Source of the DNA: Nocardia vaccinii NBRC 15922
Lineage (GTDB): Bacteria; Actinomycetota; Actinomycetes; Mycobacteriales; Mycobacteriaceae
Assembly (NCBI RefSeq): GCF_001613305.1
Contig: NZ_BDCC01000019.1
Span: 310,001-374,000, forward strand
Reading direction: 5' to 3'
Length of the DNA: 64,000 bases
Part shown: piece by piece, positions 32,814-41,326 of the stretch
Layout of the letters: every line of letters starts with the position of its first letter
How positions within the stretch are numbered: the stretch's first letter is position 1
Program-made: the position numbers and the translations under genes
Notes under the pieces: model-generated
Told to the model about the DNA's origin: nothing
The model's input: only the letters and a program-made list of their open reading frames with translations
Databases searched by the model: none

Positions 32814-35693
32814 TCAGTCCTCGCTGGTCGTGGACTGCTCGGCGGAGTCTACGTCGTCGATGCGGTAGCGGGCCGCGGCCTCGGTCACCTTCGACGCGTC
32901 GATCGCACCGGTGCGGGCCAGTGCGGACAGTGCGGCGACCGCGATGGACTGGGCGTCGACGTTGAACACGCGGCGTGCTGCCGGACGGGTGTCGGAGAAT
33001 CCGAAACCGTCCGTGCCGAGGGTCGTGTAGTCGCCCGGAACCCACTTGCGGATCTGATCCTGCACCGCGCGCATCCAGTCCGACGCCGCGATGAACGGTC
33101 CCTGTGCCTGCGACAACGCCTGGGTGATATAGGGCGCCTCCACCTCGATACCCGGATTGCGCAGTGCGGCAATCTCTTTGGCGAGCGCCTCGCGACGCAG
33201 CTCACTCCACGAGGTCACCGACCACACATCGGCCTGCACACCCCATTCGGCCAGCAATTCCTGCGCACGCAGGCCGTCGGGCACCGTCACGCCCGAGACC
33301 AGGATCTGCGCTCGCACCGAACCCTCGCCGCCGCGCTTGTACAAATAGAGACCCTTGAGCAAACCGTCGATATCGATGCCGTCCGGCTCGGGCGGCTGGG
33401 GGTAGGGCTCGTTGTACAGGGTGATGTAGTAGAAGACGTTCTCCCCGCCGAAGGCATCCTCGTGCTTGTGCGGATGTGTGCCCGGCACCGCGGCGGGGTC
33501 GGGCGCGGTGGTGCCGCCGCCGTACATCCTGCGCATGCCGTCGCGCACGATGTGCGCGATCTCGAACGCGAACGCCGGGTCGTAGGCGACCGCCGCCGGA
33601 TTGGTCGAGGCGAGCAGTAGCGAGTGACCGTCGTTGTGCTGCAGGCCTTCACCGGTCAGCGTGGTTCGCCCGGCGGTAGCTCCGAGCACGAAGCCGCGGG
33701 CGAGTTGATCGGCCGCCGCCCACAGGCCGTCACCGGTGCGCTGGAAGCCGAACATCGAGTAGAAGATGTACAGCGGGATCATCGGCTCGCCGTGGGTGGC
33801 GTACGAAGTGCCCACCGCGGTGAACGACGCGGTCGATCCGGCCTCGTTGATGCCTTCGTGCAGGATCTGCCCGATGTTGCTCTCCTTGTAGGCAAGCATC
33901 AACTCCGCGTCGACCGATGTGTACAACTGGCCGTTGCGGTTGTAGATCTTCAACGAAGGGAACCACGAGTCCATCCCGAAGGTGCGGGCCTCGTCGGGGA
34001 TGATCGGAACGATGCGATCGCCGATGTTCTTGTCCCGCAACAGCTCCTTCATCAGCCGCACGAACGCCATCGTGGTGGCGACGCTCTGCTTGCCCGAACC
34101 CTTGCGCACGCCGCGGTACGGCTCGTCGCCGGGAAGTTGCAGAGGCTTTGCCGCAGTGCGTCGTTCGGGCAGATAACCGCCGAGCGCCTTGCGGCGGCCC
34201 AGCAGGTACTGGATCTCCGGGGACTCCATGCCGGGGTGGTAGTACGGCGGCAGGTAGGGGTTCTCTTCGAGCTGGGCATCGGTGATCGGGATGCGCTGCA
34301 CGTCGCGGAACGCCTTGAGGTCGTCCAGCGTCATCTTCTTCATCTGGTGGGTGGCGTTGCGCGCCTCGAAGTGCTTGCCCAGGCCGTAACCCTTGATGGT
34401 CTTGGCCAGGATCACCGTCGGCTTACCCTGATGTGCCAGCGCCGCCGCGTACGCCGCGTAGATCTTGCGGTAGTCGTGGCCGCCGCGCTTGAGGTTCCAG
34501 ATCTCCTGATCGGTCAGCCCTTTCACCAATTCCTTGGTGCGCGGGTCGCGGCCGAAGAAGTGCTCGCGCACATAGGCGCCGTCGTTGGCCTTGTAGGTCT
34601 GGTAGTCGCCGTCGGGGGTGGAGTTCATCAGGTTCACCAGCGCGCCGTCGCGGTCCGCGCCCAGCAGCGCGTCCCACTCCCGGCCCCAGATGACCTTGAT
34701 GACGTTCCAGCCCGCGCCGCGGAAGAACGACTCCAGCTCCTGGATGATCTTGCCGTTACCGCGCACCGGGCCGTCCAGGCGCTGCAGGTTGCAGTTGATG
34801 ACGAAGGTGAGGTTGTCCAGGCCCTCGTTCGCGGCGACCTGGATCAGGCCGCGCGACTCCGGCTCGTCCATCTCGCCGTCGCCCAGGAACGCCCAGACGT
34901 GCTGGTCCGAGGTGTCCTTGATGCCGCGGTCGTGCAGATAGTGGTTGAACCGCGCCTGGTAGATGGCGTTCATCGGGCCCAACCCCATGGACACCGTGGG
35001 GAATTCCCAGAAGTCCGGCATCAGCCGCGGGTGCGGATACGAGGACAGGCCGTGTCCCGGGCCGCCGTGGCTGTACTCCTGGCGGAACCCATCGAGTTGG
35101 TCGGTGGTCAGCCGGCCCTCCAGGAACGCGCGGGCGTACATGCCGGGGGAGGCGTGCCCCTGCATGAACACCTGGTCGCCGCCGCCGGGATGATCCTTGC
35201 CCCGGAAGAAGTGGTTGAAGCCGACCTCGTACAGCGCCGCCGAGGACGCGTAGGTCGAAATGTGGCCGCCCACACCGATTCCCGGCCGCTGGGCGCGGTG
35301 CACCATGACCGCGGCGTTCCAGCGGATCCAGGCGCGGTACCGGCGCTCGACCTCCTCGTCGCCCGGGAACCAGGGTTCGTTCTCGGTGGGGATCGTATTG
35401 ACATAGTCGGTCGAGGTCAGGGCGGGAATCGTGACATGCCGCTCACCGGCGCGCTCGAGCAGGCGCAGCATCAGGTAGCGGGCACGTCCCGGACCTTCAC
35501 GATCGAGCATCTCGTCGAAGGATTCGAGCCATTCACTGGTTTCGTCCGGGTCGATGTCCGGTAGGTACGACGCCACCCCCTCGCGGATCACTCGCACGCG
35601 CGCCCCGGCGGGCCGGTTGGGCGCCTGTTCGGCGTCGCCGTGGCCGTCGGCAGCGGGACCGGACGAAGACATCGGGTGCAGCAGGTCGGTCAA
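32814..35693 (-). CDS. aceE: Pyruvate dehydrogenase E1 component, homodimeric type
   Basis: A 959-residue E1 of the AceE type that decarboxylates pyruvate with thiamine diphosphate and acetylates the E2 lipoyl domain. Seen are the N-terminal ALTSTDYVNTIP, GGHISTYASSAALYEVGFNHFF, the ThDP/Mg site GDGEMDEPESRG with NLTFVINCNLQRLDG, and VPIIPDEARTFGMDSWFP. It is slightly longer than the mycobacterial enzyme at its Ala/Gly-rich N-terminus; the ATG at about 35672 (MSSSGPA) is another possible start. It lies in the same place as Rv2241 relative to the MabR-like gene. Confidence 0.95.
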   Translation of the reverse strand: MTDLLHPMSSSGPAADGHGDAEQAPNRPAGARVRVIREGVASYLPDIDPDETSEWLESFDEMLDREGPGRARYLMLRLLERAGERHVTIPALTSTDYVNTIPTENEPWFPGDEEVERRYRAWIRWNAAVMVHRAQRPGIGVGGHISTYASSAALYEVGFNHFFRGKDHPGGGDQVFMQGHASPGMYARAFLEGRLTTDQLDGFRQEYSHGGPGHGLSSYPHPRLMPDFWEFPTVSMGLGPMNAIYQARFNHYLHDRGIKDTSDQHVWAFLGDGEMDEPESRGLIQVAANEGLDNLTFVINCNLQRLDGPVRGNGKIIQELESFFRGAGWNVIKVIWGREWDALLGADRDGALVNLMNSTPDGDYQTYKANDGAYVREHFFGRDPRTKELVKGLTDQEIWNLKRGGHDYRKIYAAYAAALAHQGKPTVILAKTIKGYGLGKHFEARNATHQMKKMTLDDLKAFRDVQRIPITDAQLEENPYLPPYYHPGMESPEIQYLLGRRKALGGYLPERRTAAKPLQLPGDEPYRGVRKGSGKQSVATTMAFVRLMKELLRDKNIGDRIVPIIPDEARTFGMDSWFPSLKIYNRNGQLYTSVDAELMLAYKESNIGQILHEGINEAGSTASFTAVGTSYATHGEPMIPLYIFYSMFGFQRTGDGLWAAADQLARGFVLGATAGRTTLTGEGLQHNDGHSLLLASTNPAAVAYDPAFAFEIAHIVRDGMRRMYGGGTTAPDPAAVPGTHPHKHEDAFGGENVFYYITLYNEPYPQPPEPDGIDIDGLLKGLYLYKRGGEGSVRAQILVSGVTVPDGLRAQELLAEWGVQADVWSVTSWSELRREALAKEIAALRNPGIEVEAPYITQALSQAQGPFIAASDWMRAVQDQIRKWVPGDYTTLGTDGFGFSDTRPAARRVFNVDAQSIAVAALSALARTGAIDASKVTEAAARYRIDDVDSAEQSTTSED

Positions 35694-35932
35694 AATCCAT
35701 GCTCCTCGTACAGGGTGGACAGGCTGATGGCTCTGTTGTTATCGAGATCACCGGGTAGCTTGCGCTGGTAAGCGGGCTATCCGCCGCGAACGGATGGGGC
35801 GCATCTCACATCCTTGCCGATGATGCGTCCCAGGTCATCATGTCAGCCGGAAATCCAGTACCGTGCACGAGGCAAGATTTGCATCTATTGAGTGCCCTTG
35901 GACACAGTCGATGTCGAGAAGCGGGGAGGACG

Positions 35933-36490
35933 ATGAAGCTGCTGGACCCACGCGGGTTCGGACTGATGTGCGCGACCGTGGCGGTCGGCACGGGATTGGT
36001 GGTAGCCGGCTGCTCCAGCTCCATCCACGGTACCGCTACCGCGAACGAGGTGGAGGCGTCGGCGTACCGGACGGAGATGGCCTCGTCCTCCGCGGCGGCC
36101 ACCTCCTCGCAGAAGGCGGCCGCACAGGCGAAGGCGATCAGCGACAACTGCACGCCGTTCCGGGGCACGACCAGTGTCGCGGTCACCAAGTACAACGAGT
36201 TCGTCGATGCCCACGACGCGAACGCGCCCGATCAGGACGCCAAGCGCGACACCGCGGCGCAGACCCTCGAGGACGCCGCGAAGACGGTCGAGGGACGGGT
36301 GAACACGTCCGGTGACGCCCTGCCGACCGATCTGGCGCAGAAGTTCACCGCGTACGTGACGGCGGCTCGCGGGTTGGCCGCGGAATCGCGGAAGATGACC
36401 TACACCGCTCCCGTCGGCGCGCTCAACGACGCCAGCAAGCGGGTGAACGATGCCCTCAACGTGGCGCGCGACGCCTGTTCGGCCCGGTAG
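35933..36490 (+). CDS. Putative secreted lipoprotein
   Basis: A 185-residue protein with an N-terminal signal and lipobox VVAGC (cleavage before the Cys at about residue 27), followed by a Ser/Ala-rich linker and an all-helical domain with few hydrophobic patches. A GGGGAGGA lies before the ATG at 35933. It is divergent from aceE, as Rv2240c is in mycobacteria. Function is unknown; helical lipoproteins of this type are common in the nocardial cell wall. Confidence 0.8.
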   Translation: MKLLDPRGFGLMCATVAVGTGLVVAGCSSSIHGTATANEVEASAYRTEMASSSAAATSSQKAAAQAKAISDNCTPFRGTTSVAVTKYNEFVDAHDANAPDQDAKRDTAAQTLEDAAKTVEGRVNTSGDALPTDLAQKFTAYVTAARGLAAESRKMTYTAPVGALNDASKRVNDALNVARDACSAR

Positions 36491-36687
36491 GGAGGCGCGC
36501 TTGGCCAGCTGATTCCACGGGAGTGGCGGCCCCTGGTTCCAGGCACAGGGAGACGTTGATCCCGGACGTGTTCACCGAACGGTCCCGCGACATTTCGCCG
36601 AGATTTTGGTCGGATCGGCTTGCGTTGTGGCGCTGGACCATGTTCGCTTGCAACTAACTATTGTCTGGAGTTGAGGAGGACACCACC

Positions 36688-37110
36688 GTGGTCGCCGCGG
36701 CGGACGCGCACAACTATGCTCAGAAGCTCGGCATTTCCCCCGGGCTGGTTGTTCAGGAACTGGGCTGGGACGAGGACACCGACGACGAGCTGCGGGCAGC
36801 CATCGAGGAGGAGAGTGGCTCCGAGATGCTGGACGACGACACCGACGAGGTGGTCGATGTCGTCCTGCTGTGGTGGCGTGACGGGGATGGAGACCTGGTC
36901 GACGAGCTGATGGATGCGATCGGTCCGCTGGCCGACGACGGCTTCGTCTGGGTCCTGTGCCCCAAGACCGGGGAGCAGGGGCATGTGGACCCCAGCGAGA
37001 TCGCCGAGTCGGCGACCCCCGCGGGTCTGACCTCCACCACACCGGTCAGTCTGGGTGGTTGGACGGGAATCAAGCTCACCCAGCCGAAGACGCCCTCCAA
37101 GCAGCGCTGA
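36688..37110 (+). CDS. DUF3052 family protein
   Basis: A 140-residue acidic protein (VVAAADAHNYAQKLGISPGLVVQELGWDEDTDDELRAAIEE) with DVVLLWWRDGDGDLVDELMDAIGPLADDGFVWVLCPKTG, typical of DUF3052 (Rv2239c type). GTG 36688 is preceded by GAGGAGGA. It comes just before ahpE in the conserved mycobacterial order. Function unknown. Confidence 0.88.
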   Translation: MVAAADAHNYAQKLGISPGLVVQELGWDEDTDDELRAAIEEESGSEMLDDDTDEVVDVVLLWWRDGDGDLVDELMDAIGPLADDGFVWVLCPKTGEQGHVDPSEIAESATPAGLTSTTPVSLGGWTGIKLTQPKTPSKQR

Positions 37111-37277
37111 GTCGCGGCGCGGCAGGGGTTCACCGGGGCGTGTGTCGTCTTCTCGCGTAACCGCACTGGATCGGGGCGGTCCGGCGAGTGTGGGAGCCGA
37201 CGCTCACCGCGGTCAGTAAGCGAGCCCGTGCCGCGCAGTGCCGGCGCGGCACGCATCACAGACAGGAGGATTCGCGC

Positions 37278-37742
37278 ATGCCACTCGAAGTAGGTACGGC
37301 CGCACCGGATTTCACGCTGAAGGACCAGAACAACCAGGACGTCAGACTGTCCGATTATCGCGGCGACAAGAACGTTCTGATCGTGTTCTATCCGCTCGCC
37401 TTCACCGGCGTCTGCCAGGGCGAGTTGTGCAAGGTGCGCGACGAGCTGCCCAAATTCCAGAACGACAACGCCGAAATCCTCGCGGTCTCCGTCGGTCCGC
37501 CACCCACCCACAAGATCTGGGCCGCCGAACAGGGCTACACCTTCCCGCTCCTGTCCGACTTCTGGCCGCACGGCGCCGTCGCCCAGACCTACGGCGTCTT
37601 CAACGACAAAACCGGCTTCGCCAACCGCGGCACCTTCGTGGTCGACAAGACGGGCATCATCCGCTTCGCGGAAATGAACGGCCCGGGCGAACCCCGTGAC
37701 CAGGCAGCTTGGGAGAAAGCCCTCACTGCGTTAGATTCGTAA
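37278..37742 (+). CDS. ahpE: AhpE-type peroxiredoxin with an extra cysteine
   Basis: A 154-residue peroxiredoxin close to mycobacterial AhpE, which reduces peroxides and peroxynitrite and is recycled by mycothiol/mycoredoxin. The peroxidatic Cys46 lies in PLAFTGVCQGELC, and SVGPPPTHKIWA, SDFWPHGAVAQ and NRGTFVVDKTGIIRF match the family. Cys51 gives a Cys-x4-Cys spacing, the resolving-cysteine position of PrxQ/BCP enzymes, where mycobacterial AhpE has Asp. AGGAGG precedes the ATG. It lies next to the tRNA-Val insertion site. Confidence 0.93.
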   Translation: MPLEVGTAAPDFTLKDQNNQDVRLSDYRGDKNVLIVFYPLAFTGVCQGELCKVRDELPKFQNDNAEILAVSVGPPPTHKIWAAEQGYTFPLLSDFWPHGAVAQTYGVFNDKTGFANRGTFVVDKTGIIRFAEMNGPGEPRDQAAWEKALTALDS

Positions 37743-37791
37743 CCCGCGCCTCCTCCAGAGGCCACCCACTCCGCTCCCGAGGCGGAGTACC

Positions 37792-37866
37792 GGGCGTATA
37801 GCTCAGCGGTAGAGCTCTGGTCTTACACACCAGCGGTCGGGGGTTCGAACCCCTCTGCGCCCACCA
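37792..37866 (+). tRNA. tRNA-Val (TAC anticodon), element attachment site
   Basis: Acceptor GGGCGTA/TGCGCCC, D stem GCTC/GAGC, anticodon stem CTGGT/ACCAG with loop CTTACAC (anticodon TAC), T stem GGGGG/CCCTC with one G-T pair, and encoded CCA at 37864-37866. The integrase gene of the element begins about 90 bp beyond, so the 3' half of this gene is the probable attB-derived core. The matching repeat at the far end of the element would lie beyond the window. Confidence 0.95.
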
Positions 37867-37954
37867 GGTCAGGGCCTATTTTTCCTATTGCCAACGGCTT
37901 CGGACGGGCTCAGTGTGCCCAGAATGTGCCAACGCTCTGAGACGTGCTACGAGG

Positions 37955-39346
37955 TCACTGGAAGAGGGTGGTCGCTGCGTGGCGTAGATCCTCGAGCTGC
38001 ACGTCACTGTAGATGCGCAGCGAGACAGCAGGGTCGTGGCCGTGCCACGCCGCGACAATGTGGACGGGAATTCTCTGTGCCAGCATCAGCGAGACCGATG
38101 TGTTGCGAAGTCCCTTCAAATGGATGCGGCGCAGCCCGGCGCGCTTGCGGAGACGGTGGAACTGGTCGGTGTACCACTCGGGCCGGATCGGGGTGTTGTC
38201 TTCGTGTACCGCGATGAGACGGTCGTCCGACCACGGGATGCCCACCGCAAGGCATTCGGCCTTCTGCCGAGTTTTCAGGACCCGTAACGCGTCGTTGACG
38301 TCGGCGGGGAGCGGGAGGTCGCGGCGGCTGCGCTTGGTCTTGGGCAGGTTCTCCTCGGTGTCGTGGCCGATTGCGACGCGACCCCGTCGTATTCGGAGTT
38401 CGGAGTCGGTGATCCACTTCCACCGCAAACCCATGACTTCGCTGCGTCGCATTCCGTAGCAGGACAGTAACCAGCATGCGTAGAGTCGTTCGGCGCGGAC
38501 CGACTCTCGGAAGGCTTCCACTTCGGCGACCGTCCAAGATTTGGCTGTTTCCGCTTTGCTGTCTGCCTCGTCGTCACGGTCGATGAGGTCGGGTGGTCGT
38601 TCGACCAGCGCAATTACGTTGCGAGGTAATGTGCCTTGATCGACGTAGGACTGAACGACGGACCCGAAGGTGGTCAGTGTCGAGCGGACGGTGATCGGCA
38701 TCAACCCCCGAGTGTCGTCCTCGAAGGTGGCTGGGGCAGCAGGTGGCGCGTACACACCCCGTCGGAGCCGCACGACCCTGCCGGCGCGAAGGAGGGCCGA
38801 CAGCCGGGTGTACACGTCGGTGTCCGGGAACTCTGTCTTGATTTCCCTCACAGGGATGCCGTCGGGGTGCTGGGCGACGAACGCGGCTACGCGAGATGAG
38901 AGTGAGTCGAGGCGATAGTGCCGTGGGCCGACGCGCCCTTGCTCGAGCATCCACTCGACGAGGCCGTCTCCGTCGGCCTTCGTCAGCTGCGCGAGTTGCT
39001 TGCCGCCCAGGTGACGCCGAACAGGTTTCAGATCGTACTTGTAGCCTTCCAGCGTAATCTTTCGGACTGCGCGTCGCCCTTTGAGCCACAGATCGCACGC
39101 CTCGTCGACAGTGTCGCGCGTGATACGCACATATTTGCCTTCTGCCAGTTCGGAGGAGATTCTGCGGTATTCGCGTCGCGCTATGGCCATCGTGGGGTAT
39201 GTGAACCGTTGGCGGTCGCGGGTGCCGTCGGGCCTGGTGCCTATGTCGACTTGGAAGGTGTAGGTCACGGTGCCGTTTCTGGCGGTGCGCTTGTCGATCG
39301 GTTCGGCACGGCGGGTCCTCGGCGCTGTCGGCTCTCTGCTGGGCAT
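37955..39346 (-). CDS. Tyrosine recombinase/integrase with inserted winged-helix-like segment
   Basis: A 463-residue phage-type integrase. The N-terminal arm-type domain (residues 20-70), core-binding domain (80-250) and catalytic domain (270-463) are all seen. Catalytic residues: Arg300 in GMRRSEVMGLRW, Arg414 in HLKGLRNTSVSL, His437 and Tyr446 in WHGHDPAVSLRIYSD. The box-II His-x-x-Arg reads Lys-Gly-Leu-Arg, a deviation. Residues about 145-205 (SLSSRVAAFVAQHPDGI..., LLRAGRVVRLRRGVYAP) form a winged-helix-like insert in the middle of the core-binding domain. It probably recombines the tRNA-Val site. Confidence 0.9.
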   Translation of the reverse strand: MPSREPTAPRTRRAEPIDKRTARNGTVTYTFQVDIGTRPDGTRDRQRFTYPTMAIARREYRRISSELAEGKYVRITRDTVDEACDLWLKGRRAVRKITLEGYKYDLKPVRRHLGGKQLAQLTKADGDGLVEWMLEQGRVGPRHYRLDSLSSRVAAFVAQHPDGIPVREIKTEFPDTDVYTRLSALLRAGRVVRLRRGVYAPPAAPATFEDDTRGLMPITVRSTLTTFGSVVQSYVDQGTLPRNVIALVERPPDLIDRDDEADSKAETAKSWTVAEVEAFRESVRAERLYACWLLSCYGMRRSEVMGLRWKWITDSELRIRRGRVAIGHDTEENLPKTKRSRRDLPLPADVNDALRVLKTRQKAECLAVGIPWSDDRLIAVHEDNTPIRPEWYTDQFHRLRKRAGLRRIHLKGLRNTSVSLMLAQRIPVHIVAAWHGHDPAVSLRIYSDVQLEDLRHAATTLFQ

Positions 39347-39565
39347 GTCGAAGTACCTCCTTGTGTGCGTTGGGAATTCGCCAGGAACGGCCGAGAGGTG
39401 TTCGGGGCATTGGTCGGCCGCGTGTCGCCGAACCTTGTATGGCGGTTTCGGGCGACGTTGTCAGGGAGGACGCGATTGATCAGCGCCGGTGTCCGCGTGT
39501 CCGACATCTGTGCGTGCGTCTGACATCGCAGCACTGTGAATGGGTCTACCCGGCGGATGTACCGG

Positions 39566-39700
39566 CGTGGCGTACGTGAACTGCCGACGGTCGCGGGAAC
39601 CGTTCAGCTTGGCTGCATGCCGATCTCGGAGTAGTAGGTCACCGTGCCGTTCTTTTGACGTGCTTTTTTCGGTCGGCCCGGGTTTTCGAGGTCGTGCCAT
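39566..39700 (-). pseudogene. Decayed N-terminus of a second integrase
   Basis: From ATG 39700 the frame reads MARPRKPGPTEK, then KNGTVTYYSEIG in one frame and NGSRDRRQFTYAT in another. The pieces match the intact integrase (RNGTVTYTFQVDIG and DGTRDRQRFTYPT) in the same order, so this is a frameshifted duplicate of its N-terminal arm-binding domain. No further match is seen beyond about 39566. The rest of 39347-39754 holds nothing else I can support. Confidence 0.7.
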
Positions 39701-39754
39701 CCCGTGCTTTCTTGTTGGTAGACGTTCTCGACCTCTTTGGTGGTGGGTGAGCGA

Positions 39755-40600
39755 TCAGCCGGTGAGGTTGCGTGCAGCCGTCAGGACGCGGGAGACGGTG
39801 GACGGGGACATTCCGATGTGCGTTGCGATTCGTGCGTGTGCCCAGCCGTAGTCGTGACGAAGGCGCAGGATCGACGCGACCGCGGTGGGGTCACGCCGTC
39901 CGGAGGGATCACCGGCGCATAGGGTTGCGGCGACCTGCACCCAGCGGTCGGGGCTGTGCACTGGCTCCGAATCGGTGTGCGTCTCGCGGATGCCAGCGAC
40001 GTACGCCGGATCGGGCGCGTGCAACGGCTGTGCACTGTGCGGATCAGGTTGCGCGTCGGCGTGCACGAGGTGTCCCAGTGCTGCGCCCATGCCGAGGATG
40101 GCCACGGGCAGGCAGGCCACGAGCATGGTTACCGGCCAGGGTGCTGTGGTGACTCCGGCGGCGTTCATGAGGTGGTAGCCGACCTGTCCGGCCGCGCCGA
40201 GAGTCAGCCCCGCGAAGGCGGAATTCCTTGCGTATCTGCGGGTTCGGACGGAGCGGATGCGGCCCGACAGCCATGCGTACAGTGCATAGGCGGCATAGCA
40301 TTCCACGCCGACCGGCAGTGTGATCGCGGTGTTGATCGTGACCTGACCAGCGATGCCGGGCAGCAACCGCACCGGACCGAAGCCGGTCATTTCGCCCAGG
40401 CCGACCCATCCGGACCAGATCGCGACGAAGGCGGGTGCGGCCAGCACAAGGACCGGCCACGTCCGCAGTGCGCGCCGTTGTGCATAGTGCGGATCGCCAT
40501 GCGCATGAAGCGGATCGGTGTGCACCGGCTTTGCATCCGGCGGATCGGGGTCCGGATCGGGTGTGAATGATGACGGAGCGTCTGCGGTGATGATCGTCAT
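39755..40600 (-). CDS. SpdB/DUF2637-like membrane protein with C-terminal helix-turn-helix
   Basis: A 281-residue protein. Residues about 45-175 contain four predicted membrane helices (VLVLAAPAFVAIWSGWVGLG, AGQVTINTAITLPVGVECY, SAFAGLTLGAAGQVGYHLM, PWPVTMLVACLPVAILGMG), the layout of actinobacterial SpdB/DUF2637 plasmid-spread proteins. The C-terminus has a DNA-binding-like helix-turn-helix (YGWAHARIATHIGMSPSTVSRVLTAARNLTG). Flanking linkers are rich in His, Pro and Asp. ATG 40600 is used. In related elements this gene sits between the integrase and the replication/transfer genes and helps intramycelial spread. Confidence 0.75.
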   Translation of the reverse strand: MTIITADAPSSFTPDPDPDPPDAKPVHTDPLHAHGDPHYAQRRALRTWPVLVLAAPAFVAIWSGWVGLGEMTGFGPVRLLPGIAGQVTINTAITLPVGVECYAAYALYAWLSGRIRSVRTRRYARNSAFAGLTLGAAGQVGYHLMNAAGVTTAPWPVTMLVACLPVAILGMGAALGHLVHADAQPDPHSAQPLHAPDPAYVAGIRETHTDSEPVHSPDRWVQVAATLCAGDPSGRRDPTAVASILRLRHDYGWAHARIATHIGMSPSTVSRVLTAARNLTG

Positions 40601-40765
40601 TGCCCTGCGATCTCCTGTTCGTTCGTCGGGTGCGGATTCGGGTTCGGACAGTCGGCGATGGCCAGTCCGCACGCGCGGTGCTGGCTGGGCACCGCTGAGT
40701 CCTCCGCATAAGGTGAGCGACTTGGCGTGTGGAGGCCGGCAAGCGTGTGGCGACCGATCGGCGCG

Positions 40766-40906
40766 TTATGACGGGCTGGGCTCGCCGCCGAAAGAGGATG
40801 GGCTTGTGAGCGGCTGGTCACCGACAGGCTGGAGGTCCAGTTCGCTGATCTCGGCGTCCACCGAGATCGGAAATTCGGTGGTCGCGGGGCGTCGGCTGGC
40901 AGGCAT
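40766..40906 (-). CDS. Small hypothetical ORF (46 aa)
   Basis: ATG 40906 opens a 46-residue frame with a plausible sequence (MPASRRPATTEFPISVD then DLQPVGDQPLTSPSSFGGEP) on the same strand as its neighbours. Only a weak ribosome site is visible. A perfect inverted repeat GATCTCGG/CCGAGATC (40847-40868) lies inside it. The rest of 40601-41074 has no other convincing gene; a hairpin AGTCGCCC/GGGCGACT at 40968-40996 may terminate the excisionase gene. Confidence 0.4.
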   Translation of the reverse strand: MPASRRPATTEFPISVDAEISELDLQPVGDQPLTSPSSFGGEPSPS

Positions 40907-41074
40907 GGTCGTCCCAGAGGGCGATCTACCGACCGCGAACCCCGTGCACCTACTGGTTTGACCCGATAGTCGCCCGCCTTGGTCATGGGGGCGACTTCCG
41001 TGAAGGCGGCTGATCGCGTGACGATTTTCGCCTCATCCCGGCCGTGGTCGGCGGGCGTGCGGAGTCGTTATGGG

Positions 41075-41326
41075 CTAGCTGCGTTGTTCGGTATCCGCTG
41101 TGGTGTTCGGCGGGATCTGGAGCAGCCGGCGTAGCCAGATCGTGGGGATGCGAACCCGATTGCCGATGCGGACGGCTGGTATCTCACCGGAGTGCGCCGC
41201 AGCGTAGATCGTCGAGCGGCCGACGCCGAGAAGGTGGGCTGCGTCGGGAACCGACACGGTCGGCTCGTTCAAAAGACGCTCCAGCAGTGCCTTGTCACTC
41301 AGCGGTAAGCGAGGGTTTCTGTCCAT
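41075..41326 (-). CDS. Excisionase-like helix-turn-helix protein
   Basis: An 83-residue protein with a MerR/excisionase-type winged helix (PTVSVPDAAHLLGVGRSTIYAAAHSGEIPAVRIGNRVRIPTIWLRRLLQI), matching the small Xis or HTH_17 proteins of actinobacterial integrative elements. ATG 41326 has AGGAG 7 bp upstream. It probably directs integrase towards excision. Confidence 0.85.
   Translation of the reverse strand: MDRNPRLPLSDKALLERLLNEPTVSVPDAAHLLGVGRSTIYAAAHSGEIPAVRIGNRVRIPTIWLRRLLQIPPNTTADTEQRS

Noticed and set aside
38574..39410. Long Arg-rich frame antisense/out of frame to the integrase
   Set aside because: It is a shadow of the integrase reading frame with no protein-like character.
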